Below, piece by piece: positions 24,161 to 35,878 of a DNA stretch of 38,577 bases. Numbering within the stretch: the stretch's first letter is position 1; every line of letters starts with the position of its first letter. The DNA is taken from the NCBI GenBank assembly GCA_903850885.1, contig CAINMU010000126.1, positions 1 through 38,577 on the forward strand. The letters run 5' to 3'. The notes beneath the pieces are model-generated. The model searched no databases. It saw only the letters and a list, made by a program, of their open reading frames with translations, and was not told the DNA's origin. This stretch comes from an uncultured Opitutia bacterium (GTDB taxonomy: Bacteria; Verrucomicrobiota; Verrucomicrobiia; Opitutales; UBA953). The translations under genes were made by a program, and so were the position numbers.

Positions 24161-25731
24161 GGAATATCGGGCAAGGGTGGCAGCGTGTCATTGAGGCCGG
24201 TGGCGGATCCCACCTTCGCTTCGACGACATCCATCGTGAAGCCGTGGCGGGGGAGAATCGACCCATCGAGCCGGGCCACGCGGGCGGAAGCCGAACGCGT
24301 ATCAAGCTGGGATTGGACCCAATTGACCTGAGCCGCATCCAAGGCCGCCTGTGCCTGCAAAACAAGGAGCACGTTTGATTGCCCCGCTTCGTACCGGGCC
24401 CGCTCGCCCTCGTAAGCTTGGCGCTGCAAATCCAGAGCCGAGGTCGCAGCCGTGACGCGTGCCCGGGCTGCTTCCAGATCTCGCCAAGTGGCCCGGGCGT
24501 TAAAAACCAGATTCTGGCGGACGTCGGCCAAGCGCAATTCCGCCTGACGTCGAGAACGGGAGGCGGAGCGCAAGGTGGCTTCAGACTCCCGGAAGCCCAG
24601 CGGAAAACTTAACGTCAAGGCGGCGGAATTACTCCAACCTGGCCGACGTTGAAAGCCATCAAAGGAAGCCGTCGAACCCGGCGAACCCGCTAGGCCATAA
24701 TAAGAATTCGTGCCGCCGATGATCAGATCCAGCGACGGCTTATCGTTCTGTTGCGCTTGCGCGAGGACGGCATCCGCTTGATTGACGTTCGAGAGTTGGA
24801 TTGCGGTATCGAAATCGAAATCGGAAACCGTCTTGATCCAGGGGCGAAACTCCGGCGGACTGGAAATCTGTTCGGCGGTCAGAGGTTGGACGACCAGTGC
24901 TTGCTCGATGTTATCGGCGGCGCCGCGACCTAAGAACCGGCGTAAACTCATCTCCGAACTATCAACCAACTGACGGGCGTTAAGCACGGCGACCTTCTGC
25001 GTCGAAACATCGGCTTCCGCTTGTAATTCTTCCAAGACCGTGGCGTCGCCCAATTGACGCTTGGCTTTGATTTGCGCCAAAAGCGTTTCGGCTGAACGGA
25101 AACTTGTCTCGCGTAAAGCGACGAGCGAGCGGGCGCCGGCTAAATTCCAGTAGACGACTTCGGTATCACGGATGAGGTCTAAGGCGGCGGCCCGGAGCGC
25201 CAACCGACTGCGGACGGCGGTTTGACGCGCGGAAATCAGCGAAGTCAGGTTCACCGCTTGCCAGCCGTTACGAAGTAGAGGCTGGGTGTAAGTGACGCTG
25301 GAATTGAAATCGAAGTTTGAAGCTGACCGGGCCGGCGCGCTATCGGTCCAGCCCCTGGCCATCCCAGCACCCAGGCTCAAGGTGCCTCCCCAGGTAAACT
25401 TACGAGTAAGAGTTAAGTCCGAATCGTAAGCGCGGGTGACGGGATTCCCCGCGGCCCGTTCAGCGGAACTCAAAGAGCCGCCGGTGGCATTCCTCCAAGC
25501 GAAGACGGTATCGAAGCCAGCCTCGACAAGATCAATCCCATCGCCGGATTTAAGTGCATCCAGGCGGGTAACCGAAAGACCGAGGTTATTGACCAAAGCG
25601 CGGTCGATGGCTTCGTTAAGCAAAAGGGCACGCTCCGAGGATACCGCCTGCCCTGGATTCACGGACGGCCCTAAGTCGGCCCCTAAAAGGGAGGCCGCGG
25701 CAAGGAAAGCCACTGACAACAGAGGACGCAT
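24157..25731 (-). CDS. TolC-family outer-membrane efflux protein
   Basis: 524 residues from the ATG at 25731 (the frame continues upstream to 25791, without family resemblance). Signal peptide MRPLLSVAFLAAASLLGAD. Repeated long amphipathic helices with beta strands follow the OEP pattern: LNEAIDRALVNNLGLSVTRLDALKSG at the N-terminus and internal SLGAGMARGWTD and SAALTLSFPLG strands. It forms the outer-membrane tunnel of the MacAB-like pump encoded downstream. An intrinsic terminator of the preceding gene lies just upstream, so the operon promoter must be in 25732-25782. Confidence 0.9.
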   Translation of the reverse strand: MRPLLSVAFLAAASLLGADLGPSVNPGQAVSSERALLLNEAIDRALVNNLGLSVTRLDALKSGDGIDLVEAGFDTVFAWRNATGGSLSSAERAAGNPVTRAYDSDLTLTRKFTWGGTLSLGAGMARGWTDSAPARSASNFDFNSSVTYTQPLLRNGWQAVNLTSLISARQTAVRSRLALRAAALDLIRDTEVVYWNLAGARSLVALRETSFRSAETLLAQIKAKRQLGDATVLEELQAEADVSTQKVAVLNARQLVDSSEMSLRRFLGRGAADNIEQALVVQPLTAEQISSPPEFRPWIKTVSDFDFDTAIQLSNVNQADAVLAQAQQNDKPSLDLIIGGTNSYYGLAGSPGSTASFDGFQRRPGWSNSAALTLSFPLGFRESEATLRSASRSRRQAELRLADVRQNLVFNARATWRDLEAARARVTAATSALDLQRQAYEGERARYEAGQSNVLLVLQAQAALDAAQVNWVQSQLDTRSASARVARLDGSILPRHGFTMDVVEAKVGSATGLNDTLPPLPDIP

Positions 25732-25772
25732 GTATAGGGTAAGTACCTTAGATAACAGGATTTGTTCCCTTC

Positions 25773-25806
25773 GCAAAACAAAGCGGCGCACCGAGAGGTG
25801 CGCCGC
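25773..25806 (-). terminator. Intrinsic terminator of the FKBP gene
   Basis: A 10-bp perfect stem GCGGCGCACC/GGTGCGCCGC with a 4-nt loop (25783-25806) is followed on the minus strand by TTTGTTTTG. It lies 23 nt after the FKBP stop and separates carB-FKBP from the efflux operon. Confidence 0.85.
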
Positions 25807-25828
25807 GTCAGAAACCTACGGACTAGAC

Positions 25829-26578
25829 TTATTTGAAATCAACCAGCTCGACCTCGAATTCGAGGACCGACTTACCGGGGATAGGCCCTTGACCTTGATC
25901 GCCATAGGCGATGGCCGCAGGAGCAAAAAGGAGAACCTTTCCGCCTTTGCCGATTTTCTGGACGGCTTCGGTCCAAGCAGGGATCACGCCGTTCAGGGGG
26001 AATTCGGTAGGCTCGTTATTGCGAGTCGTGGTGGAGTCAAAAACCTTACCGTCGATCAGCTTACCCGTGTAGCGGCATTTGACGGTGTTGGTGGCGACGG
26101 GCTTAGGGTCGGTGCCAGGAACGAGAATCTTATAACGCAGGCCGGAGGCCGTCTTGATGATATCCTTATCGGTGTCGACCTTGGCGAGGAAGTCTTCGTT
26201 CTGCTTGACCCACTTGCCGGACTTGGCGCTCACGCGCTCGGCGAACATTTTTTCAGCGCCGGCGATAATCTCGTCGGGCTTGAACTTAAGCTGCTCGCCC
26301 TTCACGGAGGCACGGATGCCGGCCAAAATCTGGTCGAGCTCTTCGTCGGTCAATTCGAGCTGCGTGGCGATTTGAGGGAGAGGCGTCTGGCCGGCGAGGA
26401 AGAATCCTTGCAGGTAGAAAGCCTGTTTCTGTTGTTCGGGGGTGAGATCTTTCACGATGGGTTTGGGAGAAGGGGCTGGCTCGGCGGCCGGAGCAGCAGC
26501 CGCGACGGGCTTGGCTTCATCAGCGGCATGGAGAGAAGCGACGGCGACAGCCAACGCGGCGAGGACGGGGTATTTCAT
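25829..26578 (-). CDS. FKBP-type peptidyl-prolyl cis-trans isomerase (exported)
   Basis: 249 residues. Signal peptide MKYPVLAALAVAVASLHA, then an Ala/Pro-rich linker and an N-terminal dimerisation-like helical region (about 45-135, as in FkpA/Mip). The FKBP domain (about 145-249) has VKCRYTGKLIDGKVFDSTT, FPLNGVIPAWTEAVQKIGKGGKVLLFAPAAIAYGDQG and VLEFEVELVDF. Most FK506-pocket residues are recognisable. It should be a periplasmic folding catalyst. It lies 22 nt after carB and likely shares its transcript. Confidence 0.92.
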   Translation of the reverse strand: MKYPVLAALAVAVASLHAADEAKPVAAAAPAAEPAPSPKPIVKDLTPEQQKQAFYLQGFFLAGQTPLPQIATQLELTDEELDQILAGIRASVKGEQLKFKPDEIIAGAEKMFAERVSAKSGKWVKQNEDFLAKVDTDKDIIKTASGLRYKILVPGTDPKPVATNTVKCRYTGKLIDGKVFDSTTTRNNEPTEFPLNGVIPAWTEAVQKIGKGGKVLLFAPAAIAYGDQGQGPIPGKSVLEFEVELVDFK

Positions 26579-26600
26579 GGGAAGGGGTGATGTAGACGAC

Positions 26601-29843
<3,243 letters not shown>

Positions 29844-29962
29844 AGTATTCCGCGGACTGTCAGCCACCGTTGGAAGGGTGGTCAAGTGGGGACTTCTAAC
29901 AAATGCAGAACCCCCACGGGAAGGCGCTTGCAGGGGCGGACCGACCCGTCCTTCATCAGGGC

Positions 29963-30325
29963 GTGGACATCATCAGGATAGCAGGCATCAAGTCCTTCGG
30001 GCATCATGGCGCCCTGCCCGAGGAAAAGCGTCTCGGGCAACGGTTTACGGTCTCCGTCGACCTAGAAATCGATACCCGCCCAGCGGCGGCTGCCGATGAT
30101 CTCAAACTAACCGTGGATTATGCTGAAGTCATTCGCACCGTTGAGGGCCAATTAACCGGCAAGCCCGTCTACCTCATCGAGACCTTAGCCCAGCAGATCG
30201 CCGCCCGTATTTTGGGCACTTTCCCAGTAACTAAAGCCGTCACGGTCGAGGTAACTAAGCCTTTTGCTCCCGTAGCGGCAGAGTTTGACGCCATTTCGGT
30301 TAAAATTCGTCGCGAAAGAGTGTGA
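29963..30325 (+). CDS. folB: Dihydroneopterin aldolase
   Basis: 120 residues from the GTG at 29963; an in-frame ATG at 29903 would add 20 residues without family similarity. It cleaves dihydroneopterin to hydroxymethyl-dihydropterin and glycolaldehyde in folate synthesis. Motifs are [24 protein letters not shown] (pterin-binding), [27 protein letters not shown] with the conserved Glu, and [10 protein letters not shown] with the catalytic Lys. GTGA overlap with folK follows, as is usual for folB-folK pairs. Confidence 0.92.
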   Translation: MDIIRIAGIKSFGHHGALPEEKRLGQRFTVSVDLEIDTRPAAAADDLKLTVDYAEVIRTVEGQLTGKPVYLIETLAQQIAARILGTFPVTKAVTVEVTKPFAPVAAEFDAISVKIRRERV

Positions 30326-30861
30326 GCCCTCAAGGCCGCCAGTTAATCCTGGGCTTGGGTAGTAATCTCGGTGACCGGCCGCAAAACATCGCTGATGCTA
30401 TCACGGCGCTAAGCCTCGTCCCAGGAATCCAAGTTGTAGCCTATTCTCAGGTAATCGACTCGGACCCGGTCGGATTTCAGGACCAAGGAAACTTTTTAAA
30501 CTGTTGTATAGCAATTGTTTGCAACTTAAACGCTGGCGATTTACTTAAAAAGACGTTGGCGATGGAAGAGACGCTGGGGCGAGTTCGGACGGAAAACAAA
30601 AATGGCCCCCGGGTCATCGATATCGACCTACTTTTTGATGTGGCGGGCGAATACGAATCACCCGAACTGACGCTACCGCACCCCAGGTGGAAGGAGCGGG
30701 GCTTCGTAGTGATTCCCCTAAGGCAACTCCTTCAGGAGCCGACACTCGCCAATCATCGGGAGTGGATTTCGCTTAAGGCTGAAGTCGACGCCTTGACCAT
30801 CGGAGGCGCAGGCCTCCGCGTATGGCAAGGCCCGACACCCTGGATCAAGACCCAACCCTAA
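30322..30861 (+). CDS. folK: 2-amino-4-hydroxy-6-hydroxymethyldihydropteridine pyrophosphokinase
   Basis: 179 residues from a GTG start overlapping the folB stop. It pyrophosphorylates 6-hydroxymethyl-dihydropterin. Motifs are LILGLGSNLGDRPQNI, SDPVGFQDQGNFLNC, LGRVRTENKNGPRVIDIDLLF (catalytic basic loop and Asp-x-Asp metal site) and LPHPRWKERGFVVIPL. It runs on into comEC with a 40-nt overlap in a different frame. Confidence 0.94.
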   Translation: MSPQGRQLILGLGSNLGDRPQNIADAITALSLVPGIQVVAYSQVIDSDPVGFQDQGNFLNCCIAIVCNLNAGDLLKKTLAMEETLGRVRTENKNGPRVIDIDLLFDVAGEYESPELTLPHPRWKERGFVVIPLRQLLQEPTLANHREWISLKAEVDALTIGGAGLRVWQGPTPWIKTQP

Positions 30862-32444
30862 GCCGTAGCCGGTTTGGGCACGCCCCTGCCCTATGGCTAG
30901 CGCTCCCCCTTTTATTAGGCTGCGCCATCGATGCCACCTGGGGAGTGAATGCCGTATGGTGGTGGATCATCTCCATCGGCACCTTGACGGGTGCCTGGCT
31001 CGGCGCACGGCTGACCAAGCTCGGCAGTTTCTGCCTCATCGCCACCGGTATCGCTCTGGGTGCTGCCTGGCATCAAGTGAAGTTGCCGCCGCAATCGGCC
31101 ATCAGACCGCATCGAAACTACGAAGAGCTTTCGGTGAGTATCGAGCGGGCGAGTGCCCGACGCGATGGCCGCGGCTGGACGGGCTTAGGCGTGAGCACCG
31201 ATCGGGATGGCCCCTATTTCCGGAGGCGAATCGCACTATCCGTCAACGGACCCACTCCAGCCGCAGGAAGTGAATTGAAAATCTCCGGGCATCTTGCCGG
31301 ATTAGACGAACACCCCAAGGGTTATGACGCATGGGTCGCCTCTCAAGGTGCCACTTTAAGATTAAGTGGCGGACATAATCTCGGGGTTTTGGAAAAACCA
31401 TCAGCGTTCAGTCTTTGGTGCCAACAAGAACAAGAGCGGCTCGAGGACTGGCTTCGCCAGTTACCTTGGGTCGACACCGACGGCGGGGCTTTGTTGGCGG
31501 CGACGATGCTGGGGCGGACCGCTTTGTTGCCCGACGACGCCAAGGCTGCCTTTGCGACGACGGGGACGCTGCATCTTTTTGCGATCAGCGGGCTGCACAT
31601 CGCCGGCATGGCCGCCGCCTTATTATGGTGCGCCCGGCGCTTGCGATTACCGGAAATTCCGACCGGCGTCGCGATCCTGCTTCTCCTTTGGCTCTATGTG
31701 CAAATCACGGGAGCGTCGCCTTCCTCGGTGCGAGCGTGGATCATGGCGGCGTTCATTTGGGGTGGTCAAACCAGCGAACGTGCCACCCCCGCTTTACAAT
31801 CTCTCGCGCTCGCCTGCGCGGTGACCTTGATCCTGAGCCCCGAAGCTTGCTCGGACCCGGGTTTCCAACTGAGTTACGTGGCCGTGCTCGCACTCATCAC
31901 GGCGGGTGGGCCGGCCGCGAAGATCTGCGGCGGGCCGACAAAAATTGCGTCCTTCACGCCGCGCTCGGCGCAAACCTGGCGACAACGAGTCGGCTGGAAA
32001 ATCCGCGGGTTCATCTTGAGCGGACTCTGTATTTCAAGCGCCGCGACAATCGCGGGCACGCCGCTGACCTTAGCTTACTTTGGTTCCGCGAGTTGGGGTG
32101 GCATCGTCGTGAATCTTTTCTTAGTACCGCTCTCGGAAATCCCCCTGGTCCTCGGGATGGCCTCGGCGGCCTGCAGTCCCTTTGATATCCTGCTTCCCTT
32201 AGCCCGCTGGATCAACGGACTCGCCGCGCTTGGCCTCGAAGGCATGACCTTGCTCGCGGCCTACGCGGCCAAGATTCCCGGCGTAAATGCGAATTATCCC
32301 ATCGTTCATGGCTGGCTCGGACCCGTCGGCGCGCTGATGCTTAGCGGCTGCTTCCTCCTCCAAGCCGAAGCCACCAGCATCCGCCGCTTGCTCGGTATCC
32401 CTGCGCTAATCTTGGGCGGCTGGCTTCTCATAACTCTGATATAA
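30822..32444 (+). CDS. ComEC/Rec2-family competence membrane protein (no beta-lactamase domain)
   Basis: 540 residues. It would form the inner-membrane channel that imports single-stranded DNA in natural transformation. An N-terminal DUF4131-like part (about 1-190) has two to three membrane segments. The ComEC competence domain (about 210-490) carries the hallmark HLFAISGLHIAGMAAALLW and ITGASPSSVRAWIMAAFIWGG, followed by many transmembrane helices. The C-terminal metallo-beta-lactamase domain of the longer ComEC proteins (usually ~750 residues) is absent: the gene ends after a last transmembrane segment. It starts inside folK. Confidence 0.88.
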   Translation: MARPDTLDQDPTLSRSRFGHAPALWLALPLLLGCAIDATWGVNAVWWWIISIGTLTGAWLGARLTKLGSFCLIATGIALGAAWHQVKLPPQSAIRPHRNYEELSVSIERASARRDGRGWTGLGVSTDRDGPYFRRRIALSVNGPTPAAGSELKISGHLAGLDEHPKGYDAWVASQGATLRLSGGHNLGVLEKPSAFSLWCQQEQERLEDWLRQLPWVDTDGGALLAATMLGRTALLPDDAKAAFATTGTLHLFAISGLHIAGMAAALLWCARRLRLPEIPTGVAILLLLWLYVQITGASPSSVRAWIMAAFIWGGQTSERATPALQSLALACAVTLILSPEACSDPGFQLSYVAVLALITAGGPAAKICGGPTKIASFTPRSAQTWRQRVGWKIRGFILSGLCISSAATIAGTPLTLAYFGSASWGGIVVNLFLVPLSEIPLVLGMASAACSPFDILLPLARWINGLAALGLEGMTLLAAYAAKIPGVNANYPIVHGWLGPVGALMLSGCFLLQAEATSIRRLLGIPALILGGWLLITLI

Positions 32445-32491
32445 GACGGAAAAATAATTGCCCAAGGGCGGCGGAGACCAAAAGTGCTTTG

Positions 32492-34975
32492 ATGACCCCG
32501 TTCGCTGGCCGACTCCTGCTTGGTTCACTGGCCGTGTGCTCGTCGACTTTTTTCCCAGCGAGGGCCGCTCCGCAAGCCTGGTCCGGCATTTATCCGGAAC
32601 TCGCTTACTTTAATAACGAAGGCGAATGCGGCACGGGGGCGGTCGTGCCTTGGGCTGATCGGCTCTGGGTCATCACCTACGGTCCGCACCTCCCTTTCGG
32701 CTCGAGCGACAAACTTTACGAAATCACCCCGGACCTGCAGCAAATCATTCACCCCGAAAGCGTGGGAGGCACGCCGGCGAATCGCATGATTCATGATGAA
32801 TCCAAGCAGCTCATCATCGGGCCTTACTTCATCGATGCCCAACGCAACGTGCGCGTCATCCCGCCGAAGCTCATGCCTGGCCGATTGACTGGCAATGCGC
32901 GCCACCTGACCGACCCGACGAATATGGTCTACTTCGTCACGATGGAAGATGGGCTTTACGAAGTCGACGTCCGCACCCTCGCGGTGAAAGGCCTGATTAA
33001 GGAGATCATGAATAAGCCCAAGCCTGGCCAGACCGCTGAAGCCAGTCCGGCGACCATTACCTCCACGCTTCCGGGCTACCACGGCAAGGGGCTCTACTCC
33101 GGGCAAGGCCAAGTCATCCTCGCCAACAATGGCGAGCGATCTCAGTTAGCCCTCACCGACCCGACCATCGTCAGCGGGGCGCTTGGCTCCTGGAAAGGCG
33201 AAGGCAACTGGTCCCTCATCCGCCGTAATCAATTCACCGAAGTCACCGGTCCCGGAGGCCTGACGGGCAACGCGCATCCGGATCAAGATCCCCTCTGGTC
33301 TATCGGCTGGGATTTCCGTTCGCTCATTTTAATGGTCATGGAAGACGGCAAGTGGACGAGCTATCGCTTACCAAAATCAAGCCACTCTTATGACGGGGCC
33401 CATGGCTGGAATACTGAATGGCCGCGCATCCGGGAAATCGGCGAGCCGGGGCGTAGGCTCATGACGATGCACGGCCTGTTCTGGAATTTTCCGGCGGACT
33501 TTTCGGCCAAGCGTTCGAGTGGAATCACGCCGCGATCAAGCTATCTTAAAGTCATCGGAGATTTCACCCGCTGGAACGACCGCCTGGTCTTCGGCTGCGA
33601 TGACACGGCGAAATCCGAGTTTCTCAACAAGCGCCCCGCCAAGGGTGCAATCGGTGCGCCCGGCCAATCGCAATCTAACCTCTGGTTCACGGCACTCGAC
33701 ACGCCAGACCACCTCGGACCCGCGCTCGGACGCGGCAGCCTTTGGGTGAATGAGCCCGTCAAAGCAAATATCGCCTCGGATGCGTTCCTACTTTCGGGCT
33801 TCCGCAAGCGGGCGCTCTATCTCGCGCATGACATGACCGGTGCCACCACCTTTACCCTCGAGGTAGATCAGCGCGGCGACGGCCAATGGTCGACCTGGCG
33901 TGAGATCAACATCGCGGCGAAGGACGCCGGTCAATGGTGCGAGATCCCGGTCGAACAAAAAGGCGCGTGGCTCAGGGTAAGGTCGAACCGCGACCTCACC
34001 CAAGCTTCGGCGACCTTTCAATATGCCGCCCAAGATGACCGGAGTCAGCGACGCGACGAACTCTTCGCCGGGCTGAGCGCGGCGGATGATGAAAAGTCCA
34101 GCGGAGGATTTCTCCTCACGCGCGGTGCGAACCTTCGCACCCTCTCGGTACTTAACGCTTCCGTAACCGCCCTGAAAACCGTCACGGCAGACGCTTATGA
34201 ACTTACCGCTGACTTGAAACTCCAGAAGCAGACCGATGATAAAGTAGCCGCCTTTATCGAAAAAAATACCGTGATTCCAGCAGGTATCTTGAGCACGGAT
34301 GACGCCTCGGTGATCTTCGAAGAGAACGGCGTGCGCTGGCGGCTCCCACGTTCGGCCAACCCCCATCAAGACGGCCTGATCGCGCGAAGCGGCCTGCGTA
34401 AAGCCCGCGAGGTGTGCACCGAGCGCGACTTGCTGCAAGCGCACGGCACCTTCTACGAACTTCCCGCCGCCAATGCCGGCGGTGCGATTCGGCTGCGTCC
34501 CATCGCGACCAGCGACTTGGCCGTGCATGATTATTGTTCTTATCGCGGACTTCTCGTCCTCTCCGGCATCGACCTCGCAGCCGCGAAGGGCAATCGCCAC
34601 GTCATCCGCTCCGACGATGCTAAGGCGGCCGTGTGGGTCGGCGCCGCGGACGACCTCTGGAAACTCGGCAAGCCGCGCGGACACGGCGGCCCTTGGAAGA
34701 ACACCGTCGTCAAAGCCAACCAGCCATCCGACCCCTACCTGATGACGGGATATGACAAGAAGACCCTCGTCCTTGAAAACCAGGGCGACGTCGAAACCGT
34801 CATCACCGTCGAGCTCGACGTCGCGGGTGACGGCCGTTTTTCAGCCTACCAAAGCTTTAAGCTCACCCCCGGCCGGGTCCATACCCACACCTTCCCCGAT
34901 TGGCTCAATGCATATTGGATTCGAACGGTCTCGTCCGCTGACACCATGGCCAGCGCACAGCTTACTTACGAATAA
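32492..34975 (+). CDS. Large secreted protein with duplicated C-terminal module, function unknown
   Basis: 827 residues from the ATG at 32492 (the codon before it is a TTG). Signal peptide ends near ARAAPQ. Residues about 30-390 repeat short patterns such as LWVITYGPHLPFG, NMVYFVTMEDGLYEVDVRT and SLILMVMEDGKWTSYRLP, suggesting a beta-propeller-like fold. Residues about 397-512 and 713-827 are internally homologous: both contain VKAN--SD-[FY]L-[ST]G[FY], then V(E/D)-D--GDG--S-(W/Y) and a terminal FQY/LTY strand. I do not recognise a named family. Periplasmic or cell-surface sugar-related function is possible from PVC-type neighbours. The next gene is also secreted. Confidence 0.82.
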   Translation: MTPFAGRLLLGSLAVCSSTFFPARAAPQAWSGIYPELAYFNNEGECGTGAVVPWADRLWVITYGPHLPFGSSDKLYEITPDLQQIIHPESVGGTPANRMIHDESKQLIIGPYFIDAQRNVRVIPPKLMPGRLTGNARHLTDPTNMVYFVTMEDGLYEVDVRTLAVKGLIKEIMNKPKPGQTAEASPATITSTLPGYHGKGLYSGQGQVILANNGERSQLALTDPTIVSGALGSWKGEGNWSLIRRNQFTEVTGPGGLTGNAHPDQDPLWSIGWDFRSLILMVMEDGKWTSYRLPKSSHSYDGAHGWNTEWPRIREIGEPGRRLMTMHGLFWNFPADFSAKRSSGITPRSSYLKVIGDFTRWNDRLVFGCDDTAKSEFLNKRPAKGAIGAPGQSQSNLWFTALDTPDHLGPALGRGSLWVNEPVKANIASDAFLLSGFRKRALYLAHDMTGATTFTLEVDQRGDGQWSTWREINIAAKDAGQWCEIPVEQKGAWLRVRSNRDLTQASATFQYAAQDDRSQRRDELFAGLSAADDEKSSGGFLLTRGANLRTLSVLNASVTALKTVTADAYELTADLKLQKQTDDKVAAFIEKNTVIPAGILSTDDASVIFEENGVRWRLPRSANPHQDGLIARSGLRKAREVCTERDLLQAHGTFYELPAANAGGAIRLRPIATSDLAVHDYCSYRGLLVLSGIDLAAAKGNRHVIRSDDAKAAVWVGAADDLWKLGKPRGHGGPWKNTVVKANQPSDPYLMTGYDKKTLVLENQGDVETVITVELDVAGDGRFSAYQSFKLTPGRVHTHTFPDWLNAYWIRTVSSADTMASAQLTYE

Positions 34976-35029
34976 AAGCCTTGGGGCGGCAACTATCTCC
35001 CCTTTCCGCTGTTATAGAGATACCCACCC

Positions 35030-35791
35030 ATGAGATTCCCCCTCCTATCCCTCCTCGCCTTAGGCGCCTTGTTCGCCCCTTCGCACGCTGCGGCACCCGC
35101 GACCTTATTCGCCCAACCTGATAAGGAACTTATTTCCGACGCGCTCACCGCCGCCTCGAAGGCAGCCGAATGGAAGGCCGCGAAAGGCAAATGGGATCGC
35201 GCCGAAGACGGAACACACGTCGAACAGATTCCGGCCGATAATCACGGTGCCGCCAGTCGGATCACCACCCAGTTCCAAAACTGCGTCGTCGCGGTCGAGT
35301 TCCGTCTCGATGGGGCCAACTCCATTTCTCTAAGCATTAACACCCTCAAGGAGCATATGGCCCGCGTCACCATCTCGCCTACCGCGCTCCGTATCCAACG
35401 CGACGACAACGATCATGACGGCCCAGACAAAGCGGTCCTCTTTCTCGCCCAAGCGGAAAAATTCGAACCCGGCACCTGGCATAGCATCGTCTTGGAGATG
35501 TTGGGCGACACCATGGTCGCGACGATTGACGGAAAAATCTCAGGCTTCGGCAGCAGCGACCTCTTCAAGCTTGAGAAGGCGAACCCCGGCCTGACCTGCG
35601 GTGGAAAATCCGCGACCTTCCGCAACTTCTCAATCTGGAGCGTGAAAGCCGAACCCAAGGCTGACTGGAAAGCCACCAGCGCTAAAATCGCCGAAGCCAT
35701 GAAAGTCGCGCCTCTACCTCCGGCTCCCGCTGCTGCTGCCGCCGCCAAGGGAAAGGCCACCGGCAAGGCCAAGGCTAAGGCTGCTAAATAA
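35030..35791 (+). CDS. Secreted DUF1080-like (concanavalin-like) protein
   Basis: 253 residues. Signal peptide MRFPLLSLLALGALFAPSHAA. The body (about 30-205) resembles 3-keto-disaccharide hydrolase/DUF1080 jelly-roll domains: WKAAKGKWDRAEDGTHVEQ, NCVVAVEFRLDGANSISLSI, EPGTWHSIVLEMLGDTMVATIDGKISGFG and TFRNFSIWSV. DUF1080 enzymes act on oxidised disaccharides; catalytic residues are not confirmable here. The C-terminus is a Pro/Ala-rich linker ending in Lys/Ala repeats (KGKATGKAKAKAAK), perhaps for binding an anionic surface. It lies 54 nt after the 827-residue protein. Confidence 0.8.
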   Translation: MRFPLLSLLALGALFAPSHAAAPATLFAQPDKELISDALTAASKAAEWKAAKGKWDRAEDGTHVEQIPADNHGAASRITTQFQNCVVAVEFRLDGANSISLSINTLKEHMARVTISPTALRIQRDDNDHDGPDKAVLFLAQAEKFEPGTWHSIVLEMLGDTMVATIDGKISGFGSSDLFKLEKANPGLTCGGKSATFRNFSIWSVKAEPKADWKATSAKIAEAMKVAPLPPAPAAAAAAKGKATGKAKAKAAK

Positions 35792-35815
35792 GCCAAAGCC
35801 TGCGCTTTTAAGCCA

Positions 35816-35878
35816 GGGGAGACATCTCCCCGCTTGCACCGAGGGAGGGAACGACCAAGTTCGAACCTCCCTCCTTTT
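35816..35878 (+). promoter_or_regulatory. ribBX leader with two hairpins
   Basis: The first hairpin is GGGGAG-ACAT-CTCCCC (35816-35831). The second pairs a purine tract GGAGGGA (35844-35850) with TCCCTCC (35868-35874), followed by TTTT and then the ATG at 35879. It looks like an attenuator/terminator-like stem or sequestration of the only Shine-Dalgarno-like tract. No canonical FMN riboswitch (RFN) core sequence was recognised. Confidence 0.4.

Noticed and set aside
35792..35878. Possible FMN riboswitch upstream of ribBX
   Set aside because: The conserved RFN core segments are not seen; only two local hairpins are present.
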